Shown piece after piece: positions 19,345 to 28,075 of a stretch of DNA of 64,000 nt. The position numbers were made by a program, and so were the translations under genes. Under the pieces are notes generated by a model that saw nothing but the letters and a program-made list of their open reading frames with translations, did not search any database and had not been told where the DNA came from. How positions within the stretch are numbered: the first letter of the stretch is position 1; each line of letters opens with the position of its first letter. Source of the DNA: Arthrobacter sp. TPD3018 (GTDB lineage Bacteria > Pseudomonadota > Alphaproteobacteria > Sphingomonadales > Sphingomonadaceae); assembly GCA_003075315.1 (NCBI GenBank), contig QDFQ01000003.1, positions 1-64,000 of the forward strand, in the 5' to 3' direction.

Positions 19345-20493
19345 CTACGCGAAACGGCTCTTCGGCAGGCGCGTCATGCGGCAGGCGAGGTCGGCTTCGC
19401 CGCTGGCGACGAGGTAATCGTCGCCGTCCGTCACAAGCCCGGTGGAGAAGACGACGGGGGTGGGCAGATACATCTGATGCGCGATATGCGCGGTGAGGGC
19501 GGGATTGGCCTCGAGCAACGGCACCTCGTCCTCGACGCGCAGGATGCGCGCGGGATCGTCGCGGTCGAGCAGCGCCCAGAAGCTGCGGTAGATGCCGACG
19601 CTCTCGCGCGCCTCGACGCCGTGATAGATCATCATCCAGCCGTCCGGCGTCAGGATCGGCTGCGTGCCGCCACCGATCTTCATCGCCGAAGTGGAGCCCT
19701 TGCGCGCGCGCAGGCCCGGGGCGTCGAGCGGCTTCCAGTGCAGCGCGTCCGGCGATGCCGCGAAGTTGATCGACGGCCCGCCGACCCAGGGGCTGTCGGG
19801 CGGATAGGCGAAATAGACCTCGCCCAAGGGCCGGGTGAGCGCCATGAACTTGTCGGCGACCAAGCCTTCGAACAGGATCATATCCTTGTTCTGATGGTCG
19901 AGGACGATCCCCTCCAGCCGGTAGTGCAGCCCGTCGCGAGACGTGTGGAGCGTGGTGCAATGCCGCTCGGCGCCGACCGAACAGGTCGTCATATACCAGG
20001 TGTCGCCGACGCGGGTGATCCGCGCATCCTCGACGCCATAGTCCTGATAGGCCGCGGCGGGTTCGATCGCGGCGTCGTAATGGACCGCGACGATGCGTTC
20101 GCCGCTGGGGTCCAGCTCCACCGGGAGCAGCCAGGACAGCGACGTCAGTGCAAGGATGCGGTGGCGGCGGCCCTTCAGCTCGAACTGGCGCGGGTCGGTC
20201 ATATCGACGTCGGTCAACGGCCAGGCGTCGAGGACATAGCCTGCCGGCGTCCAGCGGATCGCATGGACATGGCCGTCACGCACCGGCTCCGCCAGCGCTT
20301 CGGCGATGCGTACCATCAGCAGCAGATTGCCGTTGGGCAGCCGCGTGAAGCCGGGGTTGAAGGCGCCGAGGACATAGGTCGGCTCGGTAATCCCGCGACG
20401 GAGCGGCGAGCGCGTCAGGTCGACGTCGTCAGGGGTGAAGATCAGCGCGTCGTGCATGGTGGCGTTAGCGCCGGGGCGGGCGGGTGGTTCCAT
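19345..20493 (-). CDS. GH130 glycosidase/phosphorylase (beta-mannoside-active family)
   Basis: A 382-aa five-bladed beta-propeller enzyme. GAFNPGFTRLPNGNLLLMVR, DYGVEDARIT and IGGGTQPILTPDGWMMIYHG match GH130, whose members phosphorolyse or hydrolyse beta-mannosides (mannosyl-glucose, mannobiose, beta-1,2-mannan). There is no signal peptide, so it is cytoplasmic. Phosphorylase versus hydrolase activity cannot be decided without aligning the phosphate-binding residues. The ATG at 20493 is favoured by GGGGAGG nine bases upstream. That Shine-Dalgarno sequence is the end of the adjoining hairpin repeat. The gene is first in a GH130-GH13-GT4 series. Confidence 0.87.
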   Translation of the reverse strand: MEPPARPGANATMHDALIFTPDDVDLTRSPLRRGITEPTYVLGAFNPGFTRLPNGNLLLMVRIAEALAEPVRDGHVHAIRWTPAGYVLDAWPLTDVDMTDPRQFELKGRRHRILALTSLSWLLPVELDPSGERIVAVHYDAAIEPAAAYQDYGVEDARITRVGDTWYMTTCSVGAERHCTTLHTSRDGLHYRLEGIVLDHQNKDMILFEGLVADKFMALTRPLGEVYFAYPPDSPWVGGPSINFAASPDALHWKPLDAPGLRARKGSTSAMKIGGGTQPILTPDGWMMIYHGVEARESVGIYRSFWALLDRDDPARILRVEDEVPLLEANPALTAHIAHQMYLPTPVVFSTGLVTDGDDYLVASGEADLACRMTRLPKSRFA

Positions 20494-20502
20494 GGTCCAG
20501 AT

Positions 20503-20629
20503 CCTCCCCGACACGGGAGGTGGCGCCGCGAAGCGGCGACGGGGGGGCTTCGACGCAGCGCACCGCTCGCGGAAGCCCCCTTCACCAGCCGGCTGCGCCG
20601 GCCGGTCCCCCTCCCCGTGCCGGGGAGGA
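20503..20629. repeat. Inverted-repeat element D (CTCCCCG type)
   Basis: Outer arms CCTCCCCGACACGGGAGG and CTCCCCGTGCCGGGGAGG enclose a core with further hairpins (GGGGGGCTTC/GAAGCCCCC and CCGGCTGCGCCGG). Unlike families A-C it has no CGTCA head. It fills the gap between the TorF stop and the GH130 ribosome binding site. Confidence 0.75.
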
Positions 20630-20637
20630 GTGGGTCG

Positions 20638-21483
20638 TCAGAACGCCGCGCTGATCGAGAACACCACCTGGCTGCCCGCGATCGTGCTGCCGTCCTTGGT
20701 CGAGGCGAAGTTCGGCTGCAGATAGGCGGCCTTCGCCTTGCTGATGTCGGTGTCGACATAATACGCGCTGAGCGTCAGCGGCGTGCCCTTGATCGCGTAA
20801 TCGGCGCCGAGCAGCCAATCCCAGTAATGCCCCGTCGGTGCGGCCGACGTGCCGTTGGGGCCAAGGCCCGAGTTGCCGTCCGAATGGCCGATATGCGCCT
20901 TGGCGGTCAGCGGCGTCTGCGGGATGGCGGCGCTGAAATCGCCCCACAGGTACAGATTGTCGTTGCCCTTGCCGGGGTTGTTCGGAACGCCGGTCGCATA
21001 GGCGGCGGCGTTGTTATACCATTTGCCCAGCGCCTGCTGCTTGGGCGCATAGGCGACGCCCGCCAGCATCGAGACGGGGCCGGCGGTGCCCGACAGCTTG
21101 ACATAGGGTTCGGCGAAGTCGGTCTTCGACGCGCCGCCCGGATACATGTACCACGTCAGGCCGACGTCGAGCGCGCCGCCGCTGATCGGCACCTTGTAGC
21201 CGCCGATCAGGTCCAGTTCCATGTTCGAGCCGCCGAACGTGCCCCAGCCAGACAGGTTGGACGCCCAGGTGCCGACGTACAGGCCGCTGGAATGGGTGAT
21301 GGTGAGGCCGCCCTGGACCGCCATTTCCTTGTCGGTCTGCGACACGCCGCGCAGGCGATAGTCGGAGACGAGCGCGACCGAGCCGGTGACGGTGACGTCC
21401 TTGGGGGGGGCGGTCTCCTGCGCGGCGGCAGGGAGGGCGACGAACGCCGCGAGCGATGCTGCGGCCAGGCTGAGATACTTCAT
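20638..21483 (-). CDS. TorF family putative porin
   Basis: Outer-membrane beta-barrel protein of 281 aa. A 21-residue signal peptide ends at ALPAAAQ. The mature start has VTGSVALVSDYRLRGVSQTD, the hallmark of the TorF/Gcw_chp family, and the chain ends in an aromatic C-terminus (VFSISAAF) recognised by the Bam machinery. Alternating Gly and aromatic strands follow throughout. Substrate is unknown. It lies 160 bp downstream of a SulP-carbonic anhydrase pair in the same direction, so a role in anion or bicarbonate passage is possible but only inferred. AAGGGG before the ATG is the ribosome binding site. Confidence 0.87.
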   Translation of the reverse strand: MKYLSLAAASLAAFVALPAAAQETAPPKDVTVTGSVALVSDYRLRGVSQTDKEMAVQGGLTITHSSGLYVGTWASNLSGWGTFGGSNMELDLIGGYKVPISGGALDVGLTWYMYPGGASKTDFAEPYVKLSGTAGPVSMLAGVAYAPKQQALGKWYNNAAAYATGVPNNPGKGNDNLYLWGDFSAAIPQTPLTAKAHIGHSDGNSGLGPNGTSAAPTGHYWDWLLGADYAIKGTPLTLSAYYVDTDISKAKAAYLQPNFASTKDGSTIAGSQVVFSISAAF

Positions 21484-21642
21484 GGAACCCCTTTCCGTGT
21501 CGTTGGGGTCCCTCCTGCGTCCAGGCCGCCGGCGCGCTCACTCGAGAGAGGGGCGCCGATCTTTCCCGGACGTCACTTCGCTATCGCAGCATTTTCCGTT
21601 CGACAATGGGGAATCGCGGGGTTGCCGCGATCCCCCGTTCGA

Positions 21643-23157
21643 TCAGTGCGCGAGTGCGGCAGTCTTGCCACGCCCGCCGAGCAGTTCGACACTGTCGCCA
21701 GCGGCACGGCGACGCTGGAACCAGTCCTTGATCAGTTCCGAACAGGTGTGGTCGACGGTCCTGAGGCCGCTGACGTCGAGACGGACGGGCGTGCCGGCCG
21801 GCGCGCGCTCCAGCGTGTCAGACAATTTGGGCAGCGACACGAAGGTCGCGGCGCCCGACAGGTTGATCGCATGCTCTGCGCCCTGCGGACCTTCCGACAC
21901 TTTCAGCTTCAGGCCGCGGGCGTGCGGCACCAGCTCCAGCATCGACAGGCCGATGCCGACCAGCACGCCGGTCAGCAGGTCCGCCGCCACCACGGTGACG
22001 AGCGTCGCCGCCCAGATGAACGCGGGCAGCGCGCCATAATGCGAGAACAGGTGACGCGCATGGTGGAGCGACACGAGGCGCCAGCCGGTGACGACCAGGA
22101 TCGCGCCCAGCGCCGCCATCGGGATCTCGCGCAGCACGAACGGCAGCAGCGCGACGAAGCCGAGAATCCACATGCCGTGGAACATCGTCGACAGGCGCGT
22201 GGTGGCGCCGGCCTGCACGTTGGCGGACGAGCGGACGATGACGCCGGTCATCGGCAGCGCGCCGGCGATGCCGCACAGCAGATTGCCGACGCCCTGCGCC
22301 CGCAGTTCCTTGTTGTAGTTGGTGCGCACGCCGTCGTGCATGCGGTCGACCGCAGCGGCCGACAGCAACGTTTCGGCGCTGGCGATGAACGCGATGGCGA
22401 GCGCGGCGGCGATGATCGACGGGTCCATGAAGCGGGCGAGGACGCCGGCATCGGGCAGCGCGACCGCACCGGCGATCGATTCGGGCACGTTGACGCGCGC
22501 GACGTCGAGGCCGAACGCCATTGCTACGAAGGTGCCGGTCAGCACACCGACCAGCGCGCCGGGGACGAGCTTCATCGACGCGGGGCGGAACTTCTCCCAG
22601 CCGATCATCGCGGTGATGGTCAGCACGCCGATGCCGAAGGCGAGCTCTGCCGCGGCGATATTGTCGGGCGACAGGCCGAGCAGGCGGCCGGGCATCGCCG
22701 ACAGGTTCTGCAGACCGCTGGGCAGCGGCTTCGCATCGAACAGCACGTGGAACTGGCCGACGACGATCAGCACGCCGATCCCGGCGAGCATGCCGTGGAC
22801 GACCGCGGGGCTGATCGCGCGGAACCAGCCGCCGAGGCGCGCGACGCCGGCGACGAACTGGATGATGCCGGCGAGGATCAGGATCGGGCCGAGCGCGGAC
22901 ATGCCGTGATCGCGCACCAGTTCGAACACGACGACGGCGAGGCCCGCGGCGGGGCCGCTGACCTGCAGCGGCGAACCTGCCAGCGCACCGACGACGATGC
23001 CGCCGATGATGCCAGTGATCAGGCCTTTTTCCGGAGGAACGCCGGACGCCACGGCGATGCCCATGCACAGCGGCATCGCGACGAGGAAGACGACGATCGA
23101 GGCGGTGAGGTCACGGCCGACGATCGACATCTTGGGAAGTTTCAGGGCGCCCAGCAT
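21643..23157 (-). CDS. SulP family anion transporter (bicarbonate/sulfate type) with STAS domain
   Basis: A 504-aa inner-membrane carrier with about 11-14 helices and a C-terminal STAS domain (about 400-490, LDVSGLRTVDHTCSELIKDW). The N-terminal VFLVAMPLCMGIAVASGVPP is the conserved SulP first-helix signature. SulP carriers encoded beside a beta-carbonic anhydrase are generally taken to be bicarbonate (BicA-like) transporters, and here the two genes are 5 bp apart. The Cys-Ser positions of the STAS domain suggest normal regulation by phosphorylation, but this is not shown. Sulfate cannot be excluded as substrate. Confidence 0.88.
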   Translation of the reverse strand: MLGALKLPKMSIVGRDLTASIVVFLVAMPLCMGIAVASGVPPEKGLITGIIGGIVVGALAGSPLQVSGPAAGLAVVVFELVRDHGMSALGPILILAGIIQFVAGVARLGGWFRAISPAVVHGMLAGIGVLIVVGQFHVLFDAKPLPSGLQNLSAMPGRLLGLSPDNIAAAELAFGIGVLTITAMIGWEKFRPASMKLVPGALVGVLTGTFVAMAFGLDVARVNVPESIAGAVALPDAGVLARFMDPSIIAAALAIAFIASAETLLSAAAVDRMHDGVRTNYNKELRAQGVGNLLCGIAGALPMTGVIVRSSANVQAGATTRLSTMFHGMWILGFVALLPFVLREIPMAALGAILVVTGWRLVSLHHARHLFSHYGALPAFIWAATLVTVVAADLLTGVLVGIGLSMLELVPHARGLKLKVSEGPQGAEHAINLSGAATFVSLPKLSDTLERAPAGTPVRLDVSGLRTVDHTCSELIKDWFQRRRAAGDSVELLGGRGKTAALAH

Positions 23158-23162
23158 GAGGA

Positions 23163-23861
23163 CTACTCCGCGGCTTGGAGGAAGGGGACGTCGGACGCCT
23201 GACGCGGTGCGGCGGCTTGCGCGACGGGGAAGGGCTCGCCTTCGCGGATCGGCACGAAACGACCCGATTCGCCGTCGAGTCCGAGGACGACGCCCTCATG
23301 GATGTCGACGAACCAGCCGTGCAGCGTGATATTGCCCTGCGCGACCGCGGCGGCGACCGACGGATGTGTGCGCAGGTGCTGAAGCTGCGAGACGATGTTT
23401 TCGAGACTGAGCGCGCGGACGCGTTCGCCGTCGGTCAGTTCGGGATAGCTCTGGTCGACGACCTGGCGCGCGGCGGCGCCGTGCTTCAGCCAGTTGGCGA
23501 CCGTCGGCACCGCTGCGAGCGCGGCGGGATCGCCCGACAGGCCCTTCATAGCGCCGCAGTCCGAATGGCCGCAGACGATGACGTCGCGCACGCCCAGGAC
23601 CGACACGGCATATTCCACCGTCGCCGACACGCCGCCGGTATGCGCCGAGAAGGGGGGAACGATGTTGCCGGCGTTGCGGCAGACGAACAGATCGCCCGGC
23701 TGCGCCTGCATGATATGCTCCGGCACGATGCGCGAATCGGCGCAGGAGATCATCAGCGCCTTGGGAAATTGGCCATGATGCGCGAGCGTCGAATACAGCG
23801 CCTGCTGGTCCTGAAAGACCTTTTTCTCGAAGCTTACGACACGACCGATCAGTTCGTTCAC
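23163..23861 (-). CDS. can: Beta-class carbonic anhydrase
   Basis: A 232-aa zinc enzyme that interconverts CO2 and bicarbonate in the cytoplasm. Zinc ligands are C40 in SCADSR, H99 and C102 in CGHSDCGAMKG, and D42-R44 forms the catalytic dyad. FVCRNAGNIVPPF is also conserved. The gene is first in an operon with the SulP carrier five bases downstream, an arrangement that couples bicarbonate uptake to hydration. The ATG at 23861 follows a GAGT ribosome binding site. The 318-bp gap upstream holds its presumed promoter and a family C repeat; I see no other gene there. Confidence 0.93.
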   Translation of the reverse strand: MNELIGRVVSFEKKVFQDQQALYSTLAHHGQFPKALMISCADSRIVPEHIMQAQPGDLFVCRNAGNIVPPFSAHTGGVSATVEYAVSVLGVRDVIVCGHSDCGAMKGLSGDPAALAAVPTVANWLKHGAAARQVVDQSYPELTDGERVRALSLENIVSQLQHLRTHPSVAAAVAQGNITLHGWFVDIHEGVVLGLDGESGRFVPIREGEPFPVAQAAAPRQASDVPFLQAAE

Positions 23862-24044
23862 GGGTGGATACTCCTGTCACGGGCGGCATGAGCCGCATTG
23901 AACAGGGTATCTACCGGGTACGTTTTGCTGCGATGCCGCAGGTTCGTGTTAAAATGTTGCCGGACAAAAAGGGGCGGAAACGGGGGGCGTGGAAGGCGTT
24001 CGGTCGAGTTGGTTTTTTCTCTGGAGCGCCGGAAATCTCCTACC

Positions 24045-24152
24045 CGTCACCCCGGACTTGTTCCGGGGCCCACTCCGCGGCAAGGGGTATGGCCGGAGCC
24101 TCTTGCCGTCCCCGCGCGGATGAGTGGACCCCGGAACACGTCCGGGGTGACG
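24045..24152. repeat. REPIN-like element, family C, copy 4
   Basis: A 108-bp element with arms CGTCACCCCGGACTTGTTCC and GGAACACGTCCGGGGTGACG. The core is in the reverse orientation relative to copy 1 (TCTTGCCGTCCCC). It lies 28 bp beyond the stop of the histidine kinase gene. Confidence 0.85.
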
Positions 24153-24179
24153 AAGATCGATGAACCGAGGGTGTTCCCC

Positions 24180-25490
24180 TTACGCCGGCAATTCGATCGC
24201 CGCCCGCAGGCCCCCCTCGGCGCGGTTCGACAGCGTCAGCGTGCCGCCTTCCGTCTCGACGATACGGGCGACGATCGGCAGGCCCAGGCCAAAGCCCACG
24301 GTGTCGCGCGGCCGTGCCGAATCGAGCCGGACGAAGGGTTCGAGGACACGGCGCAATTGGTCTTCGGGGATGCCCGCGCCGTCGTCCTCCACCGCGATGC
24401 AGACGCGCCCCGGCGCGCTCGACAGGCGGATCGCGACGTTGCCGGCATAATGGAGTGCGTTTTCGACGAGGTTGCCGAGCGCCCGCTTCAGCGCCGTCGG
24501 CCGCACCGTTACCTCGCAATGTGCCGGGCCGTCATAGACGCCGGGCAGGTCGCGATCCTCGACGTCGTCGATCAAGGTCGCGCACAGCACCGCGACGTCG
24601 ACCAGCACCGGCGTTTCGGGATCGCTGTCGCCCCCCAAGAATGCGAGTAGCGACGTTACCATCGCCTCCATCTCGCCGATATCGCGCTCGATCGCCTCGC
24701 GCACCGGCGCGTCGTCGACGCCCTCGGCACGCAGCTTCAGGCGGGCAAGCGGCGTGCGCAGGTCGTGGCCGACGGCCGCCAGCGCCTGCGTCCGGTCGGC
24801 GATCAGGCGCTGGATGCGTGCCGCCATGCGATTGAACGCGGCGACGACGTGGCGCACCTCGCGCGGGCCGGTTTCGGGAATGGGGTCGTGCTCGGCATCG
24901 CCGAACGTGTCGGCGGCGAAGGCGAGCTGGCGCATCGGACGGAGCATGCGGCGGATCAGCAACCCGCCGATCACCATCAGCGCCAGCGCCGGGATCAGCG
25001 CGAGCAGGATGCGCTCGGCGGCAAGGTTGAGGTTCTGGAGCGGCTCCAGCGTGCGGAAGTACAGCCAGCTGCCATCTGACAGCTTCAGTCCCCCGGTGAC
25101 GACCGAACTGCGTCCCGGCGAGGTCAGCTTCAGCCGCAGGTCGGCGGTCGCCAGCGTCGGCTCCCAATCGACGACCTGATGGCGCATGCTGTCGAGCGCG
25201 GGGGCGATCGGCGGGGGCGGCGGCAGGTCGCGCTGCCAGTGCAGGGCATAGCGTTCGGTGGTGAGGTCGTTCGCCATGTCGCCGCGGCGCGCCGGCGGCT
25301 GTTCGGCGACGAGGCGGCGCGCGATGACGAGGTGTTCGGCGAGCCGCCGCGCCTCGTCGTCGCGCACCGAGAATTGGCTGGCGCGCTCGTACAGGAGCGT
25401 GCTGATCCCGAACTCGATCACCATGGTGAGCAGCAGGATCGCGACGATCTGGCCGATCAGGCCGATCGACGGCTGGACGAAGCGTTTCAT
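24180..25490 (-). CDS. Sensor histidine kinase, EnvZ-like (HAMP, HisKA, HATPase)
   Basis: A 436-aa inner-membrane kinase with a first helix IGQIVAILLLTMVIEFGIST (about 10-30), a periplasmic domain of about 125 residues rich in Pro, a second helix (ILLALIPALALMVIGGLLI), a HAMP linker, H-box AVGHDLRTPLARLK, N-box NLVENALHYAG, and G-boxes DDGAGIP and GFGLGLPIV. It pairs with the OmpR-type regulator encoded upstream on the same strand, 171 bp away, with a family C element in the gap. The signal is unknown. Confidence 0.9.
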   Translation of the reverse strand: MKRFVQPSIGLIGQIVAILLLTMVIEFGISTLLYERASQFSVRDDEARRLAEHLVIARRLVAEQPPARRGDMANDLTTERYALHWQRDLPPPPPIAPALDSMRHQVVDWEPTLATADLRLKLTSPGRSSVVTGGLKLSDGSWLYFRTLEPLQNLNLAAERILLALIPALALMVIGGLLIRRMLRPMRQLAFAADTFGDAEHDPIPETGPREVRHVVAAFNRMAARIQRLIADRTQALAAVGHDLRTPLARLKLRAEGVDDAPVREAIERDIGEMEAMVTSLLAFLGGDSDPETPVLVDVAVLCATLIDDVEDRDLPGVYDGPAHCEVTVRPTALKRALGNLVENALHYAGNVAIRLSSAPGRVCIAVEDDGAGIPEDQLRRVLEPFVRLDSARPRDTVGFGLGLPIVARIVETEGGTLTLSNRAEGGLRAAIELPA

Positions 25491-25525
25491 GCGGTGGGGA
25501 GGGCGGGCCGACGCCCCACCTGTTC

Positions 25526-25633
25526 CGTTACCCCGGACTCGTTTCGGGGGCCATCCTGCGGCGAGGGGGACGGCAGGAGGCTCTGGTCACCCCTCAGCGG
25601 ATAAGTGGACCCCGGAACGCGTCCGGGGTGACG
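25526..25633. repeat. REPIN-like element, family C, copy 5
   Basis: A 108-bp element with left arm CGTTACCCCGGACTCGTTTC and right arm ending CGCGTCCGGGGTGACG, core reversed relative to copy 1. It is inserted between the regulator and kinase genes of one two-component operon, so it lies within a transcript. Confidence 0.85.
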
Positions 25634-25661
25634 AAGCGTGCGGCGAAGCGTCACGCGCCCC

Positions 25662-26372
25662 TCAACGCCGCGTCACCTCGGTATTCAGCATATAGCCCAC
25701 GCCGCGCACGGTGATGATCGGCGCATCCTTGCCCGCGCTCGACAGCTTGCGACGCAGGCGGCTGATGAGCACGTCGATGCTGCGATCGGAGCTATCGCCC
25801 AGTCGCGTGCGCGACAGTTCGATCAGGCGTTCGCGCGCAATCACGCGGCCGGCATGTTCGGCCAGGCTGACGAGCAGGTCGAATTCCGCGCCGGTCAGGT
25901 CGACGACCGCACCGGTGGGCGAGGTCAGCTCGCGGCGCGGCAGCGTGACCTGCCAGCCGTCGAAGGTCAGCACGCCCTCTTCGCGCTCACCGGGATTGCG
26001 CTCCAGCGAGCCGCGGCGCAGCACCGCGCGGATGCGCGCGATCAGCTCGCGCGTGCCGAACGGCTTGGCGATATAATCGTCCGCGCCCAGCTCCAGCCCG
26101 ACGACGCGGTCTGTCTCGCTGCCCTTGGCGCTGATGAAGATGATCGGGACTTCGCTCTTCTGGCGCAGCGTGCGGCACAGGTCGATGCCGCTGGTGCCGG
26201 GCAGCATGATGTCGAGCAGGATCAGGTCTACGGGCCCGGCCTCCAGCGCCAGCCACATCTCCGGCGCGGCGGAGGCGGGCCGCACGAGATAGCCGTTTTC
26301 CTGCAACGCGCGGGTGGTGAGGGTGCGAAGGGCGGGATCGTCCTCGACCAGGAGGATGGTGGGGGCGGTCAT
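25662..26372 (-). CDS. OmpR-family response regulator
   Basis: A 236-aa regulator with a receiver domain (LLVEDDPALR, phosphorylated Asp in LILLDIMLPG, Lys in YIAKPFGTREL) and a winged-helix DNA-binding domain (about 130-232, ending VRGVGYMLNTE). It controls transcription in response to the kinase encoded directly downstream. The pair resembles OmpR-EnvZ in domain layout, but the regulon cannot be inferred. It starts at 26372 with MTAPTILLVEDD, the standard length. Confidence 0.92.
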   Translation of the reverse strand: MTAPTILLVEDDPALRTLTTRALQENGYLVRPASAAPEMWLALEAGPVDLILLDIMLPGTSGIDLCRTLRQKSEVPIIFISAKGSETDRVVGLELGADDYIAKPFGTRELIARIRAVLRRGSLERNPGEREEGVLTFDGWQVTLPRRELTSPTGAVVDLTGAEFDLLVSLAEHAGRVIARERLIELSRTRLGDSSDRSIDVLISRLRRKLSSAGKDAPIITVRGVGYMLNTEVTRR

Positions 26373-26472
26373 GCCGGAAAGTTAGGCACGGGTGCCGGGG
26401 CGGTCAACCGCGCCGGACCTATGTTCAAGCTTTGGATACGACCCCGCAACGGGCCCGCAACATTGCGCGAGG

Positions 26473-28005
26473 TTAGTCCGCCGCCACGTGCCCGCCGCCA
26501 CCCTGCGGCCGACGCGTGAACCAGACGATCACGACCATCGCCGCGCACAGCCATGCCGACACGCGGAACAGGTCGGTCGACGCGAGCAGATATGCCTGCC
26601 CCACCATCTGGCGGGTGATCGCCGCGGCGGCCTGCGTCGATGTCGCGCCCAGTTTCTGCAGCTGCTCGCTGGCCATCTGATACGGCATGCCCTGTCCGAT
26701 CGCCTCGGCAAGCCGGCTCTGGTGCAGCGCCTCGCGCCGGTCCCAGGCGGTGGTGATGATCGATGCAGCGAACGACCCCGCCACGATGCGCGCGAAATTG
26801 GAGATGCCGGTCGCCGACGGGATCCGCTGCGGCGGAATGCCGTCGAGCAGGATCGTCACCATCGCGAGGAAGAAGACGCTCATCGCCACCCCCTGCACCA
26901 GCAGCGGCGCCATGAAATCGAAGACGGCGGCCCCGGTCACGAGGTTGGAGCGCATCCAATAGGATGTGGCGAAGGCGAGGAATGCCACCGTCGCGAGCAA
27001 CCGCGCGTCGATCTTGCCCGACAGGCGCGCGGCCAGCGGCGAGATGATCACCGCGACCACCCCGCTCGGTGCGGCGATCAGGCCCGCCCAGGTCGCCGTA
27101 TAGCCGAGCTGCGTCTGCAGCCACAGCGGCAGGATCAGCGTGTTGGCGAAGAACACCGCATAGCCCAGGCAGAAGGCGAGCGTGCCGATCGCGAAGTTGC
27201 GGTTCAGGAACAGCGTCAGATCGACCGCCGGATTGGCATCGGTCAGCTCCCAGATGATCCACGCGATGAAGCCCACCGCTGCGATGATCGCGAGCACGCA
27301 GATCGCCGGATCGTTGAACCAGTCGGCGTTCTTGCCGAGATCGAGCATGATCTGCAGCGACCCCACCCAGACGACCAGCAGCATCAAACCGACCGTGTCG
27401 ATCGGCAGTTTCCGCGTCGGCGTCTCGCGGCTTTTCAGGCCGTTCCAGCACGTCAGCGTCACGAAGATGCCGAAGGGGATGTTGATCAGGAAGATCCAGC
27501 TCCAATGATAATTGTCGCTGATATAGCCGCCCAGGATCGGGCCCATGACCGGACCGACCAACGTCGTCATCGACCAGACGCCGAGCGCCGTGGATCGCTT
27601 GTCGGACGGGAAGATCGAAATGAGCAGCGCCTGGCTGCCCGGCATCATCGGCCCCGAACATGCGCCCTGCAGGATACGGAACACGATCAGCGAGGGCAGG
27701 TCCCAGGCGATGCCGCACAGGAACGACGACACGGTGAACGCCGCCACCGCCGTGCAGAAGGTGCGCACCACGCCGAACCGACCCATCAGCCAGCCGGTCA
27801 GCGGCACCGCGACGCCGTTCGCCACCGCGAAGGCGGTGATGACCCAGGTCGAATTGTCGCTCGACACGCCGAGGTTGCCGGCGATCGTCGGCAACGACAC
27901 GTTCGCGATCGTACTGTCGAGCACCATCATGAACGTGCCGAGCGCCAGCGCGAAGGCGATGAGCGCCAGTTTGCCGCCGGTCAGGGGGGCGGGTTGGTCG
28001 GGCAT
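26473..28005 (-). CDS. emrB: EmrB/QacA-type MFS drug transporter (DHA2), second copy
   Basis: A 510-aa inner-membrane drug:H+ antiporter with about 14 helices. FMMVLDSTIANVSLPTIAG at the first helix is motif D1 of DHA2 carriers, and WVITAFAVANGVAVPLTGWL follows. It is the last gene of the MarR-NodT-EmrA-EmrB operon, 70 bp after the adaptor, with a compact hairpin (28028-28069) in between. It is closer to canonical EmrB than the carrier at 14695-16350. EmrB pumps export hydrophobic uncouplers and antibiotics; the actual substrate here is unknown. Confidence 0.92.
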   Translation of the reverse strand: MPDQPAPLTGGKLALIAFALALGTFMMVLDSTIANVSLPTIAGNLGVSSDNSTWVITAFAVANGVAVPLTGWLMGRFGVVRTFCTAVAAFTVSSFLCGIAWDLPSLIVFRILQGACSGPMMPGSQALLISIFPSDKRSTALGVWSMTTLVGPVMGPILGGYISDNYHWSWIFLINIPFGIFVTLTCWNGLKSRETPTRKLPIDTVGLMLLVVWVGSLQIMLDLGKNADWFNDPAICVLAIIAAVGFIAWIIWELTDANPAVDLTLFLNRNFAIGTLAFCLGYAVFFANTLILPLWLQTQLGYTATWAGLIAAPSGVVAVIISPLAARLSGKIDARLLATVAFLAFATSYWMRSNLVTGAAVFDFMAPLLVQGVAMSVFFLAMVTILLDGIPPQRIPSATGISNFARIVAGSFAASIITTAWDRREALHQSRLAEAIGQGMPYQMASEQLQKLGATSTQAAAAITRQMVGQAYLLASTDLFRVSAWLCAAMVVIVWFTRRPQGGGGHVAAD

Positions 28006-28027
28006 CAGATGTGGCCTTGCTTGCGCT

Positions 28028-28069
28028 CACCCTCCCCCGTCCGGCGCTTCGCGGCGAAGGGGGAGGGTG
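28028..28069. repeat. Hairpin element E, copy 1
   Basis: Perfect 11-bp inverted repeat CACCCTCCCCC/GGGGGAGGGTG around a 20-bp loop that contains a smaller GCGCTTCGC fold. It lies inside the efflux operon, 22 bp upstream of the EmrB start. No T tract follows, so it is more likely an mRNA stability or spacing element than a terminator. Confidence 0.7.
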
Positions 28070-28075
28070 ACGACA

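Noticed and set aside
19477..23202. 1241-aa open frame on the plus strand across GH130, TorF and SulP genes
   Set aside because: It runs antisense to three recognisable genes and is of low-complexity Arg/Asp/Gly composition.
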